DNA from: Paraburkholderia sp. ZP32-5
Lineage (GTDB): Bacteria; Pseudomonadota; Gammaproteobacteria; Burkholderiales; Burkholderiaceae
Direction: 5' to 3'
Length of the DNA stretch: 64,000 bases
Assembly: GCF_021390495.1 (NCBI RefSeq)
Contig: NZ_JAJEJP010000003.1
Span: 682,001 to 746,000, forward strand
The notes below the pieces were generated by a model. The model made no database searches, was not told the DNA's origin, and saw only the letters and a list, made by a program, of their open reading frames with translations. This document shows positions 9,008-18,000 of the stretch, piece by piece. Position 1 is the first letter of the stretch. The number at the start of each line of letters is the position of its first letter. The translations under genes were made by a program, and so were the position numbers.

Positions 9008-9781
9008 GTGACGAGAACGAGAGAGACAAAACCATCCTTTATCGGTGAAATGCGCGCTGGGCGTCAGCAGATCGGCTTGCGCTCGCAACTGTGCAGCCCG
9101 ATCGCCGCCGAGGCGCTCGGCTTCAGCGGCTGCGATTACGTCTACATCGACATGGAGCATTCGCCCAACGATCTGATGTCAGTGCAGCAGCAGGCTCAGG
9201 CGATTGCGGGCACGCCGGCGCATGTGCTCGTCAGGCTCCCCAAACTGGATTCGTTGCTGATCCAGCAACTGCTGGATTTCGGCATCGAGAACATCGTGGT
9301 GCCGATGGTGGAAACGGTTGAGGAAGCGCAGTTGGCTGTCGCGGCAACGCGCTATCCGCCGCACGGCGTGCGCAGCGTCGCCAAGATTCATCGCGGCAAT
9401 CAGTACGCCGGCGGCAACGAGTACTTTGATGAAATCGATTCGCGCGTCTGTCTGATCGTGATGATCGAAACGCGCGCGGCGCTGAGCCGCATCGAGGAGA
9501 TCGCGGCCGTGGACGGCGTGCATGGCGTGCTGATCGGCCCGGCCGATCTGGCCGCCGACCTCGGTCATGCGCGCGCGTCCGGTCATGCCGACGTGCTCGC
9601 CGCAATTACCGGCGCCATTCCGAAGATCAAGGCCGCGGGCGCGTTCGCCGGCATGTCGGCCGCCGAAGGCGCCGCGGGCCGGAAATGGCTCGACATGGGT
9701 TGTCAGTTCGTATCGGTCGCGGGCGATATCCAGATGCTGGCGAGCCGGGCGCGTGCGATGGTCGAAGAGGCTTCGGCATGA
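9008..9781 (+). CDS. HpcH/HpaI-family aldolase
   Basis: 257 residues, close to the 250-270 typical of the family. Signatures are DYVYIDMEHSPND, VVPMVETVEEA, RYPPHGVRSV and GVLIGPADLAADLG, covering the divalent-metal and substrate carboxylate sites of class II HpaI-like aldolases, which reversibly release pyruvate or a related oxoacid from a hydroxy-oxo acid. The GTG was chosen because GGAGG precedes it by ten bases and it places the family N-terminus correctly. It overlaps the LeuC-like start by four bases, so the two are translationally coupled and probably act in sequence. Confidence 0.85.
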   Translation: MTRTRETKPSFIGEMRAGRQQIGLRSQLCSPIAAEALGFSGCDYVYIDMEHSPNDLMSVQQQAQAIAGTPAHVLVRLPKLDSLLIQQLLDFGIENIVVPMVETVEEAQLAVAATRYPPHGVRSVAKIHRGNQYAGGNEYFDEIDSRVCLIVMIETRAALSRIEEIAAVDGVHGVLIGPADLAADLGHARASGHADVLAAITGAIPKIKAAGAFAGMSAAEGAAGRKWLDMGCQFVSVAGDIQMLASRARAMVEEASA

Positions 9782-11241
9782 CGGACCGCTCCGTGCAGGC
9801 GGGAACGCAAGCGGGCACACCGCTGACGCTGTTCGACAAGCTGTGGAATAGCCACGTGATCGTCAACTCGCCACATGGCGAGGATCTGCTTTACGTCGAT
9901 TTCAACATGATCAACGAGGGCGGCGCGTTCCTCGCGTTCGACCAGCTTCGGCTGGAAGGGCGCAAGGCCCGCCGTTCGATGCAGCAGATGGCCGTCACCG
10001 ATCACTATCTGCCGACCATCAACCGCGCGGCCGGCACCGCGGGCATCGTCAATCCGGAAATCCGCCGCGTCGTCGAGATGCAGCAGGAAAATGCCCGCGA
10101 CTTTGCATTGCCGCATATCGACATGCATCACCGCATGCAAGGCATCGTGCACGTGATCGCGCCGGAACTCGGCATCGCGCAGCCCGGCATGATGATCACC
10201 TGCAACGATTCGCACACGGCGACCAATGGCGCATTCGGTCTGCTGGCATCGCCGATCGGCGCGTCGAACCAGTTGCGCCACGTGATCGCCACGCAAACCG
10301 TGTGGATGAACCGTCCGAAGCCGATGCGGATCGTGATCGACGGCGAACTGCCGAACGGTGTGACGCCGAAGGACATCATTCTCAGCATCATCGCGCGCAT
10401 CGGTGTCGGCGGCGCGGTCGGGCATGCGATCGAATATGCGGGCTCGACGATCCGCGCGATGTCGATGGAAGGGCGCATGACGATCTGCAACATGTCGGTC
10501 GAGGCCGGCGCGAAGATCGGATTGATCGCGCCTGACGAAACCACCTTCGCTTATCTCGCGGGCCGTGCCAAAAGCCCGCAGGGCGAAGCGTGGGACGAAG
10601 CGCTGCGCTATTGGCGCACGCTGCGCAGCGACGACGGCGCCGTGTTCGCCCGCGAGCTGCACGTCGACGTGTCGACGCTCGCGCCGATGGTCAGTTGGGG
10701 AACGAGCCCGGAAGACTGCTCGCCGATCGATGGCGTCGTGCCCGATCCGGCGGCCATCGCCGATAGCGACCGGCGTCGCCATGTCGAGCGGGCGCTCGAA
10801 TATCTGGATCTCGCGCCGCTAACACCGCTGCAGCAGATCCGTATCGATCGCGTGTTCATCGGTTCGTGCACCAACAGTCGCATCGAGGATCTGCGCAGTG
10901 CCGCCGCGGTTCTGAAAGGCCGCCGCTCCGCGGTGCCCGGCATGGTGTCGCCCGGCTCGTCGTCGGTCAAGCGTCAGGCTGAAGCAGAAGGGCTGGACGC
11001 GGTCTTCAAGGCCGCGGGTCTTGAGTGGCGTGATTCCGGCTGCTCGATGTGCAACGGCTCCAATGGCGAGCTGGTCGCGCCCGGCGAACGCTCCGCGTCG
11101 ACCACCAACCGCAATTTCGAGGGCCGCCAGGGGCGCGAGGCTCGCACCCATATCATGAGCCCCGCGATGGTGGCCGCCGCCGCCGTCGCCGGACACCTGG
11201 CCGACGTTCGCAGCATCGCAGTACAGGAGATGACGTCGTGA
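9778..11241 (+). CDS. 3-isopropylmalate dehydratase large-subunit-like hydro-lyase (LeuC/aconitase family)
   Basis: 487 residues. [4Fe-4S] ligands are visible: C364 in SCTNSR and C422/C425 in GCSMCNGSN, with spacing like LeuC. NDSHTATNGAFG and the C-terminal TTNRNFEGRQG complete the family pattern. The usual catalytic loop GCSMCLGMN reads GCSMCNGSN here. Being flanked by an aldolase and an ABC importer rather than leuB, and in an operon away from leucine genes, argues for a catabolic 2-hydroxy-acid hydro-lyase instead of leucine synthesis. It overlaps both neighbours by four bases. Confidence 0.85.
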   Translation: MTDRSVQAGTQAGTPLTLFDKLWNSHVIVNSPHGEDLLYVDFNMINEGGAFLAFDQLRLEGRKARRSMQQMAVTDHYLPTINRAAGTAGIVNPEIRRVVEMQQENARDFALPHIDMHHRMQGIVHVIAPELGIAQPGMMITCNDSHTATNGAFGLLASPIGASNQLRHVIATQTVWMNRPKPMRIVIDGELPNGVTPKDIILSIIARIGVGGAVGHAIEYAGSTIRAMSMEGRMTICNMSVEAGAKIGLIAPDETTFAYLAGRAKSPQGEAWDEALRYWRTLRSDDGAVFARELHVDVSTLAPMVSWGTSPEDCSPIDGVVPDPAAIADSDRRRHVERALEYLDLAPLTPLQQIRIDRVFIGSCTNSRIEDLRSAAAVLKGRRSAVPGMVSPGSSSVKRQAEAEGLDAVFKAAGLEWRDSGCSMCNGSNGELVAPGERSASTTNRNFEGRQGREARTHIMSPAMVAAAAVAGHLADVRSIAVQEMTS

Positions 11242-11861
11242 AGCCATTCGTCACATTGACCGCGGTCGCGGCGCCGGTGGAAATCGCCAAGATCGACACC
11301 GGCATGATCCTGCCGGGCCGCTACATGCGCCGGCATCGCCGCCCCGGCCACGACTACAGCGAAGCGTTCCTGCACGATCTTCGCTTCGATGAAAAAGAGC
11401 AGCCGCGCGCGGATTTTTCGCTCAACGAACCGGCCTATCAGGGATGCGAAATCCTCGTGACGGACGCCGATTTCGGTTGCGGCTCGTCGCGCGAAGGAGC
11501 GGCTTACGCGGTTCTCGATTTTGGCCTGCGCGCGCTGATCGGGCCGAGTTTCGGCGACATCTTCTTTGCGAACTGTCTGCAGAACGGCGTGTTGCCGATC
11601 GTGTTGCCGTATCCGGCGATCCATGCGTTGTGGCGGCAATTGCGCGCGAACCCGGGCGCGTCGATCACGATCGACCTGCCCGCGCAATTCGTGATCGCGC
11701 CGGACGGCTCGACGTTCGAGTTCGACATCAACGCGCTGCGCAAACAGCGGCTGATCGATGGCGTCGACGATATCGACGTGACGCTCGGTTACGTCGAGGC
11801 GATCGATGCGTTCGAGACGGCGCGCCGTGCCGCGATGCCGTGGTTGCCAACCGCCGGATGA
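11238..11861 (+). CDS. 3-isopropylmalate dehydratase small-subunit-like protein (LeuD family)
   Basis: 207-residue swivel domain that should complete the two-subunit hydro-lyase. ILVTDADFGCGSSREGAAYAVLDFGLRALIGPSF is reduced here to its landmarks: FGCGSSREGA and FGDIFFANCLQNGVLP, the standard LeuD substrate loop. The GTG start overlaps the LeuC-like stop (GTGA). Substrate identity lies mainly in this subunit's loop and cannot be read from sequence alone. Confidence 0.85.
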   Translation: MKPFVTLTAVAAPVEIAKIDTGMILPGRYMRRHRRPGHDYSEAFLHDLRFDEKEQPRADFSLNEPAYQGCEILVTDADFGCGSSREGAAYAVLDFGLRALIGPSFGDIFFANCLQNGVLPIVLPYPAIHALWRQLRANPGASITIDLPAQFVIAPDGSTFEFDINALRKQRLIDGVDDIDVTLGYVEAIDAFETARRAAMPWLPTAG

Positions 11862-11948
11862 CGCCGGTCTGAATCATATTGAGTAGTGGTCTCGTGGCGC
11901 CGCGATGCGGACGCTACGAGGTTGGGATAAGGAGGAGATGCTGTTGCT

Positions 11949-12785
11949 ATGAATATCGACAATTCCGTTGCTGCGTCGTTGCTGCCCGCCATCGTGCGGT
12001 TGAACGGCGTCAGCCAGACTTTCCCGTCGCGCGCGGGTGCGCCCGCCGTGCATGCGATGGGTCCGATCACATTGGATCTACGCCAGGGCGAATTCTTTTC
12101 GATCGTCGGCCCGTCCGGTTGCGGCAAGTCCACGTTTCTGGAAGTGCTCGCCGGCCTGACGACACCGAGTGGTGGCGAAGTGCTGATGGATGGCAAGCGC
12201 GTCCAGGGCAGCATTCCTGACGGCGTCGGCGTCGTGTTCCAGGAGGATGCGAGCTTTCCGTGGCTAACCGTGTGGAAGAACATCACGTTCGGCCTGAAGC
12301 AGAACGGCGTCGACCCGAAGATCGCAACCGAGCGCGCCGAGCGTGCATTGGCGCTGACTGGCCTCACCGCATTCCGCGATTCGTATCCGGCGCAACTGTC
12401 CGGCGGCATGCGCCAGCGCGTGTGCATCGCGCGCACGCTGGTGATGGAGCCGCGCCTGATTCTGCTCGACGAACCCTTTGCCGCGCTCGATCAGCAAACA
12501 CGCTTGCTGATGGGCGACGAGGTGCTGAACCTGTGGCGCGCGACCGGCGCGACCGTCGTGCTGATCACGCACGCGCTCGACGAAGCGGCGATGCTGTCCG
12601 ACCGCGTCGGCGTGATGTCGGCGCGTCCCGGCCGTTTTATCGAAATCATCGAAACGGGCTGGGGCCGTGACCGCGACAGCCGGATCGCTTCGTCGGAGCA
12701 GTTCGGTACGCTGACCGCGCACCTGTGGTCGTTGCTGCGCGACGAGTCGATTCGCGCGACCCAATATGGGAAGGCGAAATCATGA
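11949..12785 (+). CDS. ABC transporter ATP-binding protein (NitT/TauT family)
   Basis: 278-residue cytoplasmic ATPase. Walker A GPSGCGKST, Q-loop VVFQEDASFPW, signature LSGGMRQRV, Walker B LILLDEPFAALD and switch His in VLITHALDEA are all present. This pattern (SsuB/TauB/NrtD-like) belongs to importers of nitrate, sulfonates or organic acids. It is followed by two permeases and a binding protein in overlapping order, about 90 bases after the LeuD-like gene, so one transcript is likely. Confidence 0.93.
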   Translation: MNIDNSVAASLLPAIVRLNGVSQTFPSRAGAPAVHAMGPITLDLRQGEFFSIVGPSGCGKSTFLEVLAGLTTPSGGEVLMDGKRVQGSIPDGVGVVFQEDASFPWLTVWKNITFGLKQNGVDPKIATERAERALALTGLTAFRDSYPAQLSGGMRQRVCIARTLVMEPRLILLDEPFAALDQQTRLLMGDEVLNLWRATGATVVLITHALDEAAMLSDRVGVMSARPGRFIEIIETGWGRDRDSRIASSEQFGTLTAHLWSLLRDESIRATQYGKAKS

Positions 12786-13531
12786 CGCTCGGACGCATCA
12801 GATTACTTGTCGTCGTGCTGTGCGTGATTGCCGTCGAGGTTGTGTGCCGCACGGGCTTGATCAGCAGCTATACGCTGATTCCGCCGAGCCAGATGGTGGT
12901 CGCGCTGTATCACCTGCTGCTCGATGGCAGCCTGACCCCGGAGATCGTCGCGACCTTGGGCTCGGTGCTGATCGCGATCGTCTGCGCGGTGGTCTTCGGC
13001 ATTCTCGGCGCGGTGATTCTGCACGCGGTGCCGCGCTTGCGCCGCGCAATCGACCCGGTTCTGTCGATCTACTATTCGATCCCGATGTTCGTGTTCTACC
13101 CGCTGTTCATCGCGTTGTTCGGACTGACGGACACGCCGAAGATCGTGCTGGGTTTTCTGCTTGCGGTGGTCACGATGATCGCCAGCACACTCAACGGGCT
13201 CGACCGCGTGCCGAAGGTGATGCGCAAGACGGCTCGCGTGTTCCGGCTGGGCAAATGGGATACGGTGCGCCAGGTGATTCTTCCTTCGGCCGCGCCGCAC
13301 ATCTTCAACGGCGTGAAGCTCGCGATCGCGCAGGCGTTCGTCGGCGTGCTCGGCGCCGAGTTCATTCTGTCGACCGGCGGCCTCGGCTACCAGATCTTCT
13401 ACGCGTTCCACGATTTCGATAACGGCAAGATGTACGCGATCGTGCTGCTGGTGCTGATCATCGTGTCGGTCGTCAACGGGCTGCTGCTGGGCTGGGAGCG
13501 TCGCCTGCGCCAACGCCGGGGGCTCGCATGA
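12782..13531 (+). CDS. ABC transporter permease (NitT/TauT family)
   Basis: 249-residue inner membrane permease with about six hydrophobic segments and the EAA-loop region around RKTARVFRLGKWDTVRQVILP. Start and stop overlap the ATPase and the second permease genes by four bases each. The presence of two different permeases suggests a heterodimeric channel. Confidence 0.9.
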   Translation: MTLGRIRLLVVVLCVIAVEVVCRTGLISSYTLIPPSQMVVALYHLLLDGSLTPEIVATLGSVLIAIVCAVVFGILGAVILHAVPRLRRAIDPVLSIYYSIPMFVFYPLFIALFGLTDTPKIVLGFLLAVVTMIASTLNGLDRVPKVMRKTARVFRLGKWDTVRQVILPSAAPHIFNGVKLAIAQAFVGVLGAEFILSTGGLGYQIFYAFHDFDNGKMYAIVLLVLIIVSVVNGLLLGWERRLRQRRGLA

Positions 13532-14325
13532 ATACCGTCGACAGCTTGACTCCAATCGAAACCGCGCCGAAGCGCTCCAGGTGGGAACAGCATCAACGTT
13601 CGTTCGATCTGTTGTTGATCGCCGTGGGTTTCGTCGTGCTCTGGCAGATCTTCTTCGTGATCGGCGGCTCGGTCGCTTTGGCTTCGCCGTGGCAGGCCAC
13701 CCGCACTGCGATTGCGATGCTCGCGTCGCCGGACTTCTGGGGTGATATCGGTACGACGTTCTCGGCATTTGCGTACTCGGTCGTGATCGAGACGGTGCTC
13801 GGCATTCTGCTCGGCGCAATCCTGGGCTTACGCAAGCTGACCGGTGACGTGGTGGAGCCGATGATCGCGAGTCTGTATTCGATCCCGAAGCTGATGTTCT
13901 TCCCGATGATCACGCTGTTCTTCGGCATCGGCATGAGTTCGGAGGTCGCGTTCGGCGTGCTGCACGGCATCATCCCGATCATTCTTTTCACGATGAGCGC
14001 GGTGCGCAACATCAAGCCCGTCTATCTGAAGAGCGCCCGCACGATGGGCCTGTCGACGACGCGGACGTTGTGGTCGATCGCGTTGCCGGCCGCGATTCCG
14101 GAGATCTTCACCGGTTTGCGCATCGGTATTTCGGGCGCACTGATCGGCGTCATTCTTTGCGAGATGTTCGGCTCCGCCAAGGGTGTCGGCTTTCGCCTGA
14201 TGAACGCCGTGGCGAACAATGTCGTGACCGACATTTCCGCCATCACGCTGATCCTGATCGTCGTCGCCGCGGTGCTCAGCGGTGTGCTGATGAAACTGGA
14301 CGAGCGTTTGCATCGCCGCATCTAA
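13528..14325 (+). CDS. ABC transporter permease (NitT/TauT family), second subunit
   Basis: 265 residues, about six hydrophobic segments, with the EAA motif region around KSARTMGLSTTRTLWSIALP followed by the invariant AIPEIFTGLRIGIS. It overlaps the first permease by four bases and is followed 42 bases later by the binding-protein gene. It pairs with the preceding permease. Confidence 0.9.
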   Translation: MNTVDSLTPIETAPKRSRWEQHQRSFDLLLIAVGFVVLWQIFFVIGGSVALASPWQATRTAIAMLASPDFWGDIGTTFSAFAYSVVIETVLGILLGAILGLRKLTGDVVEPMIASLYSIPKLMFFPMITLFFGIGMSSEVAFGVLHGIIPIILFTMSAVRNIKPVYLKSARTMGLSTTRTLWSIALPAAIPEIFTGLRIGISGALIGVILCEMFGSAKGVGFRLMNAVANNVVTDISAITLILIVVAAVLSGVLMKLDERLHRRI

Positions 14326-14367
14326 ATTAATCGAGATCAATCGAGACATCAGAATGGAGGAGCAGGA

Positions 14368-15378
14368 ATGAAAGCAGGTACAACGAGGCGTGGGCTTTGG
14401 TCTGTCGTGGTTGCCGTGGGACTGATCTGCGGCGCGCTCAGCGCACCAGCGTCGAGTGTCGAGATCGCCGCCACCAATTACGGCAGTTCGGTCATCGGGA
14501 TCCCCTGGGCGATCGCACTGGACAAGGGCTATTTCAAGGATGCCGGTGTCGACGTGTCGGCCGTGATCGGTTCGCCGGGCGGCAGCACCGAAGTGCGTAA
14601 TCTGATCGCCGGCGATCTGCCGTATGCGGACAGCGCGCTGATTCCGACACTGAAGGCGATCAAGAACGGCTCCGATCTGCGGATCATCAGCGACAACACG
14701 CAGACCTCGGCGCAGTTCGTCTGGCTCGTGAAGCCTAATTCGCCGATCAAGACCCTGGCCGACCTGAAGGGCAAACGCATCTCCTTCACGACGCCGCTCA
14801 GCACCAGCCAGTCGCTGGATTTCATGCTGATCGAGAAGGCGGGCCTGAAGCCGTCGGACGTCAAGCTGATTTCGACGGGCGCCTACGGCGCGGCGCTGAC
14901 GGCGCTGCAAAACGGCGGCATCGATCTCGCTCTGGTGTCGGAGCCGACCTACACGATGAACAAGAGCACGTTCAAGGCGCTGTTCTGGTCGCGCGATCTG
15001 TTCTCAGCGATCAACACGTCGATCGGCGTGACGTCGGTGAAGACGATCAAGGAGCATCCGGACATGCTGCGCGGCATCATCGCGGCGCGCCGGCGAGCCG
15101 TGCAGTTCATGAAGACCAATCGCGATGAGTCGGTCGCTATCGTCGCCAGGGTCTACAAGATGGATCCCGCTGTCGTGCGCGCGATGATGGCCGAGCTGAT
15201 CGACCATCCGTCTTCCGACGGCTCGGTGTTCTTCGGCCAGGGCGATATCAATCCGAAGGGGCTCGACGCGCTGGTCGACCTCGCGCAGAAGACCGGCGAT
15301 CTGAAGGAGAAAGTCGACTGGCGCGACTATGTCGACCAGAGCTTTCTTCCCGCCGATCTGCAGCACAAGTTGAAGTAG
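14368..15378 (+). CDS. ABC transporter substrate-binding protein (NMT1/SsuA-like)
   Basis: 336-residue periplasmic binding protein. It has a Sec signal peptide (residues 1 to about 30, cleavage near SAPASS-VE), then an NMT1/TauA-like fold with ALDKGYFKDAGVDV and TLADLKGKRIS. The ribosome site GGAGGAG precedes the ATG. As last gene of the import operon it defines specificity. The ligand is unknown, but the linked hydro-lyase and aldolase point to a carboxylic acid. Confidence 0.9.
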   Translation: MKAGTTRRGLWSVVVAVGLICGALSAPASSVEIAATNYGSSVIGIPWAIALDKGYFKDAGVDVSAVIGSPGGSTEVRNLIAGDLPYADSALIPTLKAIKNGSDLRIISDNTQTSAQFVWLVKPNSPIKTLADLKGKRISFTTPLSTSQSLDFMLIEKAGLKPSDVKLISTGAYGAALTALQNGGIDLALVSEPTYTMNKSTFKALFWSRDLFSAINTSIGVTSVKTIKEHPDMLRGIIAARRRAVQFMKTNRDESVAIVARVYKMDPAVVRAMMAELIDHPSSDGSVFFGQGDINPKGLDALVDLAQKTGDLKEKVDWRDYVDQSFLPADLQHKLK

Positions 15379-15384
15379 GCCACC

Positions 15385-15401
15385 GTTCGGCGCATCCGAA
15401 C
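15385..15401. terminator. Hairpin after the importer operon
   Basis: GTTCGG-CGCAT-CCGAAC is a perfect six-base stem with a five-base loop starting seven bases after the binding-protein stop codon. There is no following T-run, so it is a weak terminator or a 3' stabilising hairpin. Confidence 0.4.
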
Positions 15402-15494
15402 GATGCATCCCGAACGGCTATAAAACATGGGAAAATTCCGGCGCGACGAACCACCCCGTCGCGCTGGTCAACCTGGAAGCGGAGAGTCTCGACA

Positions 15495-16499
15495 TTGATC
15501 GCCCCGAAAGTGCCGCGTTCTTCATCAATGGATGGCTTGTTTGGCGAAAAGATCAATCTGAATCGGCTCGCGATCTTCGTTTCGGTCGTGGAAACGGGCA
15601 GCATGAGCGCGGCGGCCGAGAAGTTCGGCATTTCGCAGCCGGCCGTTTCGCAAGCCATCGTCAAACTCGAGGAGGCTAGCGGGATCGATCTGTTCGATCG
15701 CTCGACCCGGCCGCCGGTCCTGACATTGCGAGGCGCGGCTTTCTTCAAGCAGGCGTCCGCGGTCGTCGAAAGCGTGCGGCGACTGCAAAGCAGTTTGCGT
15801 CTCGACACGGCGGCGCAACTGCCGATCCTGCGCGTCGGCATGCTGAACAGCTTTGCCACGACACTCGGCCCGTTCATGGTCAAAAGCCTGCAGGAAACGG
15901 CCGTGCAATGGTTCGTGGACACCGGCTATGAGGCCTCGCGAATCATCGCGCTGCTCGACCGGCGCTGCGATTTCGTGATCACGGCCGACGAAGCGGCACC
16001 GCCGCAAGGCTTGATCGCGCTGCCGCTGTTCTCCGAGTCCTACCGCATCATCCTGCCCGACGAGCCCGAGAAGGCGCACATGCCGGTGCTCGATCGCATC
16101 GCCGGCATGAGCATGATTCGCTATGGCCGCGATCCGCATATGTTGTCCAGCATCGATCGATGGCTTGCCGCGGCCGGTATCGAGGCCGCTGCCCGCTACC
16201 ATCTGGACACCGTCGAAGGGGCGGCGCAGATGGTCGTCTCGGGGCTCGGCTGGAGCCTGTTGCCGCCGCTGGCGTTCTTCCGTCTGATCGAGCGCGGCGA
16301 CCGGATCACGTCGGTGCGCTTTCCGGGTGTGCCGATCCGGCGCACGATCGTGGTCGTTGCCCGCGAAGACGAAGGCGCGGGCATTGCCAAACGGATCCAC
16401 CAGACCGCGCTCGGTCTGATCAACGATATTTTTCTGCCTAGCTTGCAGCGACATCAGCCTGATGCCCTTGAGGATATCGAGGTCTACGACGGCAAGTAG
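15495..16499 (+). CDS. LysR-family transcriptional regulator
   Basis: 334 residues. The winged HTH is at about residues 18-78 (TGSMSAAAEKFGISQPAVSQ, DLFDRSTRPPVLTLRG) and is followed by an effector domain. The TTG start has GGAGAG nine bases upstream; the ATG at 15528 has none. It lies just downstream of and in the same direction as the aldolase/LeuCD/ABC operon and is the obvious candidate for its regulation; it could recognise the palindrome at 8801-8813. That link is inference. Confidence 0.88.
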   Translation: MIAPKVPRSSSMDGLFGEKINLNRLAIFVSVVETGSMSAAAEKFGISQPAVSQAIVKLEEASGIDLFDRSTRPPVLTLRGAAFFKQASAVVESVRRLQSSLRLDTAAQLPILRVGMLNSFATTLGPFMVKSLQETAVQWFVDTGYEASRIIALLDRRCDFVITADEAAPPQGLIALPLFSESYRIILPDEPEKAHMPVLDRIAGMSMIRYGRDPHMLSSIDRWLAAAGIEAAARYHLDTVEGAAQMVVSGLGWSLLPPLAFFRLIERGDRITSVRFPGVPIRRTIVVVAREDEGAGIAKRIHQTALGLINDIFLPSLQRHQPDALEDIEVYDGK

Positions 16500-16830
16500 G
16501 TAAGCCGCGCCGTGCAGGCTTGCGTGATCCGGCTGTCGTTGCACGGTTTCAACTTCTTTCTGATCGCCACTTCCATGACGAGATCTGCGCGTTTGCCCTG
16601 CAAGGCAAACGTGCAAATTTCGGTCGAAATTTTTCAAATTGATCGATTCAATCATTTTAGGGGTTTTCCCTCGGTTGAATTGAACGTTTCGATCAAATAG
16701 CATGAGCCGATCGATCAGATGCGATCAATCTACGCATGAAAAATCGTTCCAGATTGATCGAATCGATCAAATAACGCAGAAGCCGCAAGCACCAACGCAT
16801 CCCCGCAAGACCGAAATCGAGACTTACGAC
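16500..16830. other. Intergenic control region of the acid-sugar operon
   Basis: No gene. The right half carries a family of related palindromes described separately. The remainder (16500-16630) has no feature I can support. Confidence 0.6.
16639..16770. promoter_or_regulatory. Cluster of TTGATCG-N3-CGATCAA operator-like palindromes
   Basis: The best copy is perfect: TTGATCG-AAT-CGATCAA at 16754-16770. Related copies are TTGAACG-TTT-CGATCAA (16680-16696), TTGATCG-ATT-CAATCAT (16639-16655) and a right half CGATCAA at 16722-16728 with a poor left half. Centres lie about 41, 32 and 42 bases apart, near 4, 3 and 4 helical turns, so the sites would face the same side of the DNA. They sit upstream of the iron alcohol dehydrogenase. 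The DeoR-type protein encoded at the end of the operon is the natural candidate ligand. Confidence 0.6.
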
Positions 16831-18000
16831 ATGAATCCCGTCTATCACTTCCAAACCGTCCAGCACGTCGTGCATGGCGCCCACAGCCTCGACCAGTTGC
16901 CCGAGAAGCTCGCACTGCTCGATCGCCCGGTTCGCCGCATCACGTTGATCACGCAACCGGTGATGGAGCAGAACAGCGTGGCGGCGCGCGTGGTCGCGGC
17001 GCTGAAGGCGAGAGATGTCGAAGTGTTGATCGTGCGCGACGTGCAGCCCGAGCCGACTATCGAGAACGTGGAAACGGTGTTTCGCGAGCAGATCGAACCG
17101 TTCGCGCCCGACGCGGTGCTGTCGATCGGCGGCGGCAGTGTGCTCGACGCGGCCAAGCTGTTCGCGGTGCGCCTGACCAACGCGCAGCCGCTGCGCGAAT
17201 GGCTCGGCATCGATCTGATCAAGACACCGGGCGTGCCGCTCATTCTGGTTCCGACCACGGCCGGCACCGGCTCCGAAGTCACGCCGAACGCGATCGTCAC
17301 GCTGCCTGACGAAGAGTTGAAGGTCGGCATCGTGAGCCGCCATTTGCTGCCGCAACTGGTGATTCTCGACGCGACGCTGACGCTCGATCTGCCGAAGCCG
17401 ATCACGGCCGCAACCGGCATGGACGCGTTCATTCACGCGCTCGAATCGTATATCTCGACCAAGGCGAATCCGATCAGCGATATGTTCGCGATGGAATCGA
17501 TGCGCCTGATTGGCGCGAACCTGCTCGAAGCGTATGAAAACGGCCACTCGCTGAAGGCACGCGAAGCGATGCTGCTCGGCTCGATGTACGGCGGCCTCGC
17601 GCTGACCGCCGCGGGCACGGCGGCCGTGCACGCGCTGGCTTATCCGCTCGGCGGTATGTTCAATATCACGCACGGCGTGGCCAACTCGATGCTGCTGCCG
17701 CACGTGATGGCGTTCAACCTCGATGCGATCGTCGGCCGTCTTGCGACCGTCGCGCACGCGCTGGGTATCGCACAGCACGACGACAGCGATCAGACCGCCG
17801 CCGACAAGTTTCTCGAACGCCTGCGTGAGTGGACCGCCGCGCTCGCGATCCCGCAGGATCTGCGTCAGTTCGGCGTCAACGAAACGCATCTCGATGCGCT
17901 CGCCGTGGCGGCCGCCAAGGTCAAGCGTCTGCTGGGCAACAACCCGAAGGCGCTGAGCCTCGACGACATCAAGGCGATCTATAGCCGTTTGCTGCCGTGA
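16831..18000 (+). CDS. Iron-containing alcohol dehydrogenase
   Basis: 389 residues, normal for group III Fe-ADHs. The nucleotide motif GGGSVLDAAKLFA, TTAGTGSEVTPNAI, the metal-site segment TGMDAFIHALESY (Asp and His ligands) and HGVANSMLLPHVMAFN (two further His ligands) are present. The start is set at the ATG before PVYHFQTVQHV, where the family begins; an open 43-codon extension upstream is non-conserved and contains operators. It overlaps the kinase-PdxA2 gene by four bases, suggesting it oxidises a polyol or hydroxy-acid, or reduces an aldehyde, in the same four-carbon pathway. Confidence 0.88.
   Translation: MNPVYHFQTVQHVVHGAHSLDQLPEKLALLDRPVRRITLITQPVMEQNSVAARVVAALKARDVEVLIVRDVQPEPTIENVETVFREQIEPFAPDAVLSIGGGSVLDAAKLFAVRLTNAQPLREWLGIDLIKTPGVPLILVPTTAGTGSEVTPNAIVTLPDEELKVGIVSRHLLPQLVILDATLTLDLPKPITAATGMDAFIHALESYISTKANPISDMFAMESMRLIGANLLEAYENGHSLKAREAMLLGSMYGGLALTAAGTAAVHALAYPLGGMFNITHGVANSMLLPHVMAFNLDAIVGRLATVAHALGIAQHDDSDQTAADKFLERLREWTAALAIPQDLRQFGVNETHLDALAVAAAKVKRLLGNNPKALSLDDIKAIYSRLLP

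Noticed and set aside
9778..11861. Housekeeping leuC/leuD for leucine synthesis
   Set aside because: No leuB or leuA nearby, the catalytic loop differs and the operon contains an aldolase and importer; named only as LeuCD-like.
16702..16830. 43-codon upstream extension of the iron alcohol dehydrogenase
   Set aside because: It overlaps the palindrome array and precedes the normal family N-terminus; no ribosome site supports it.
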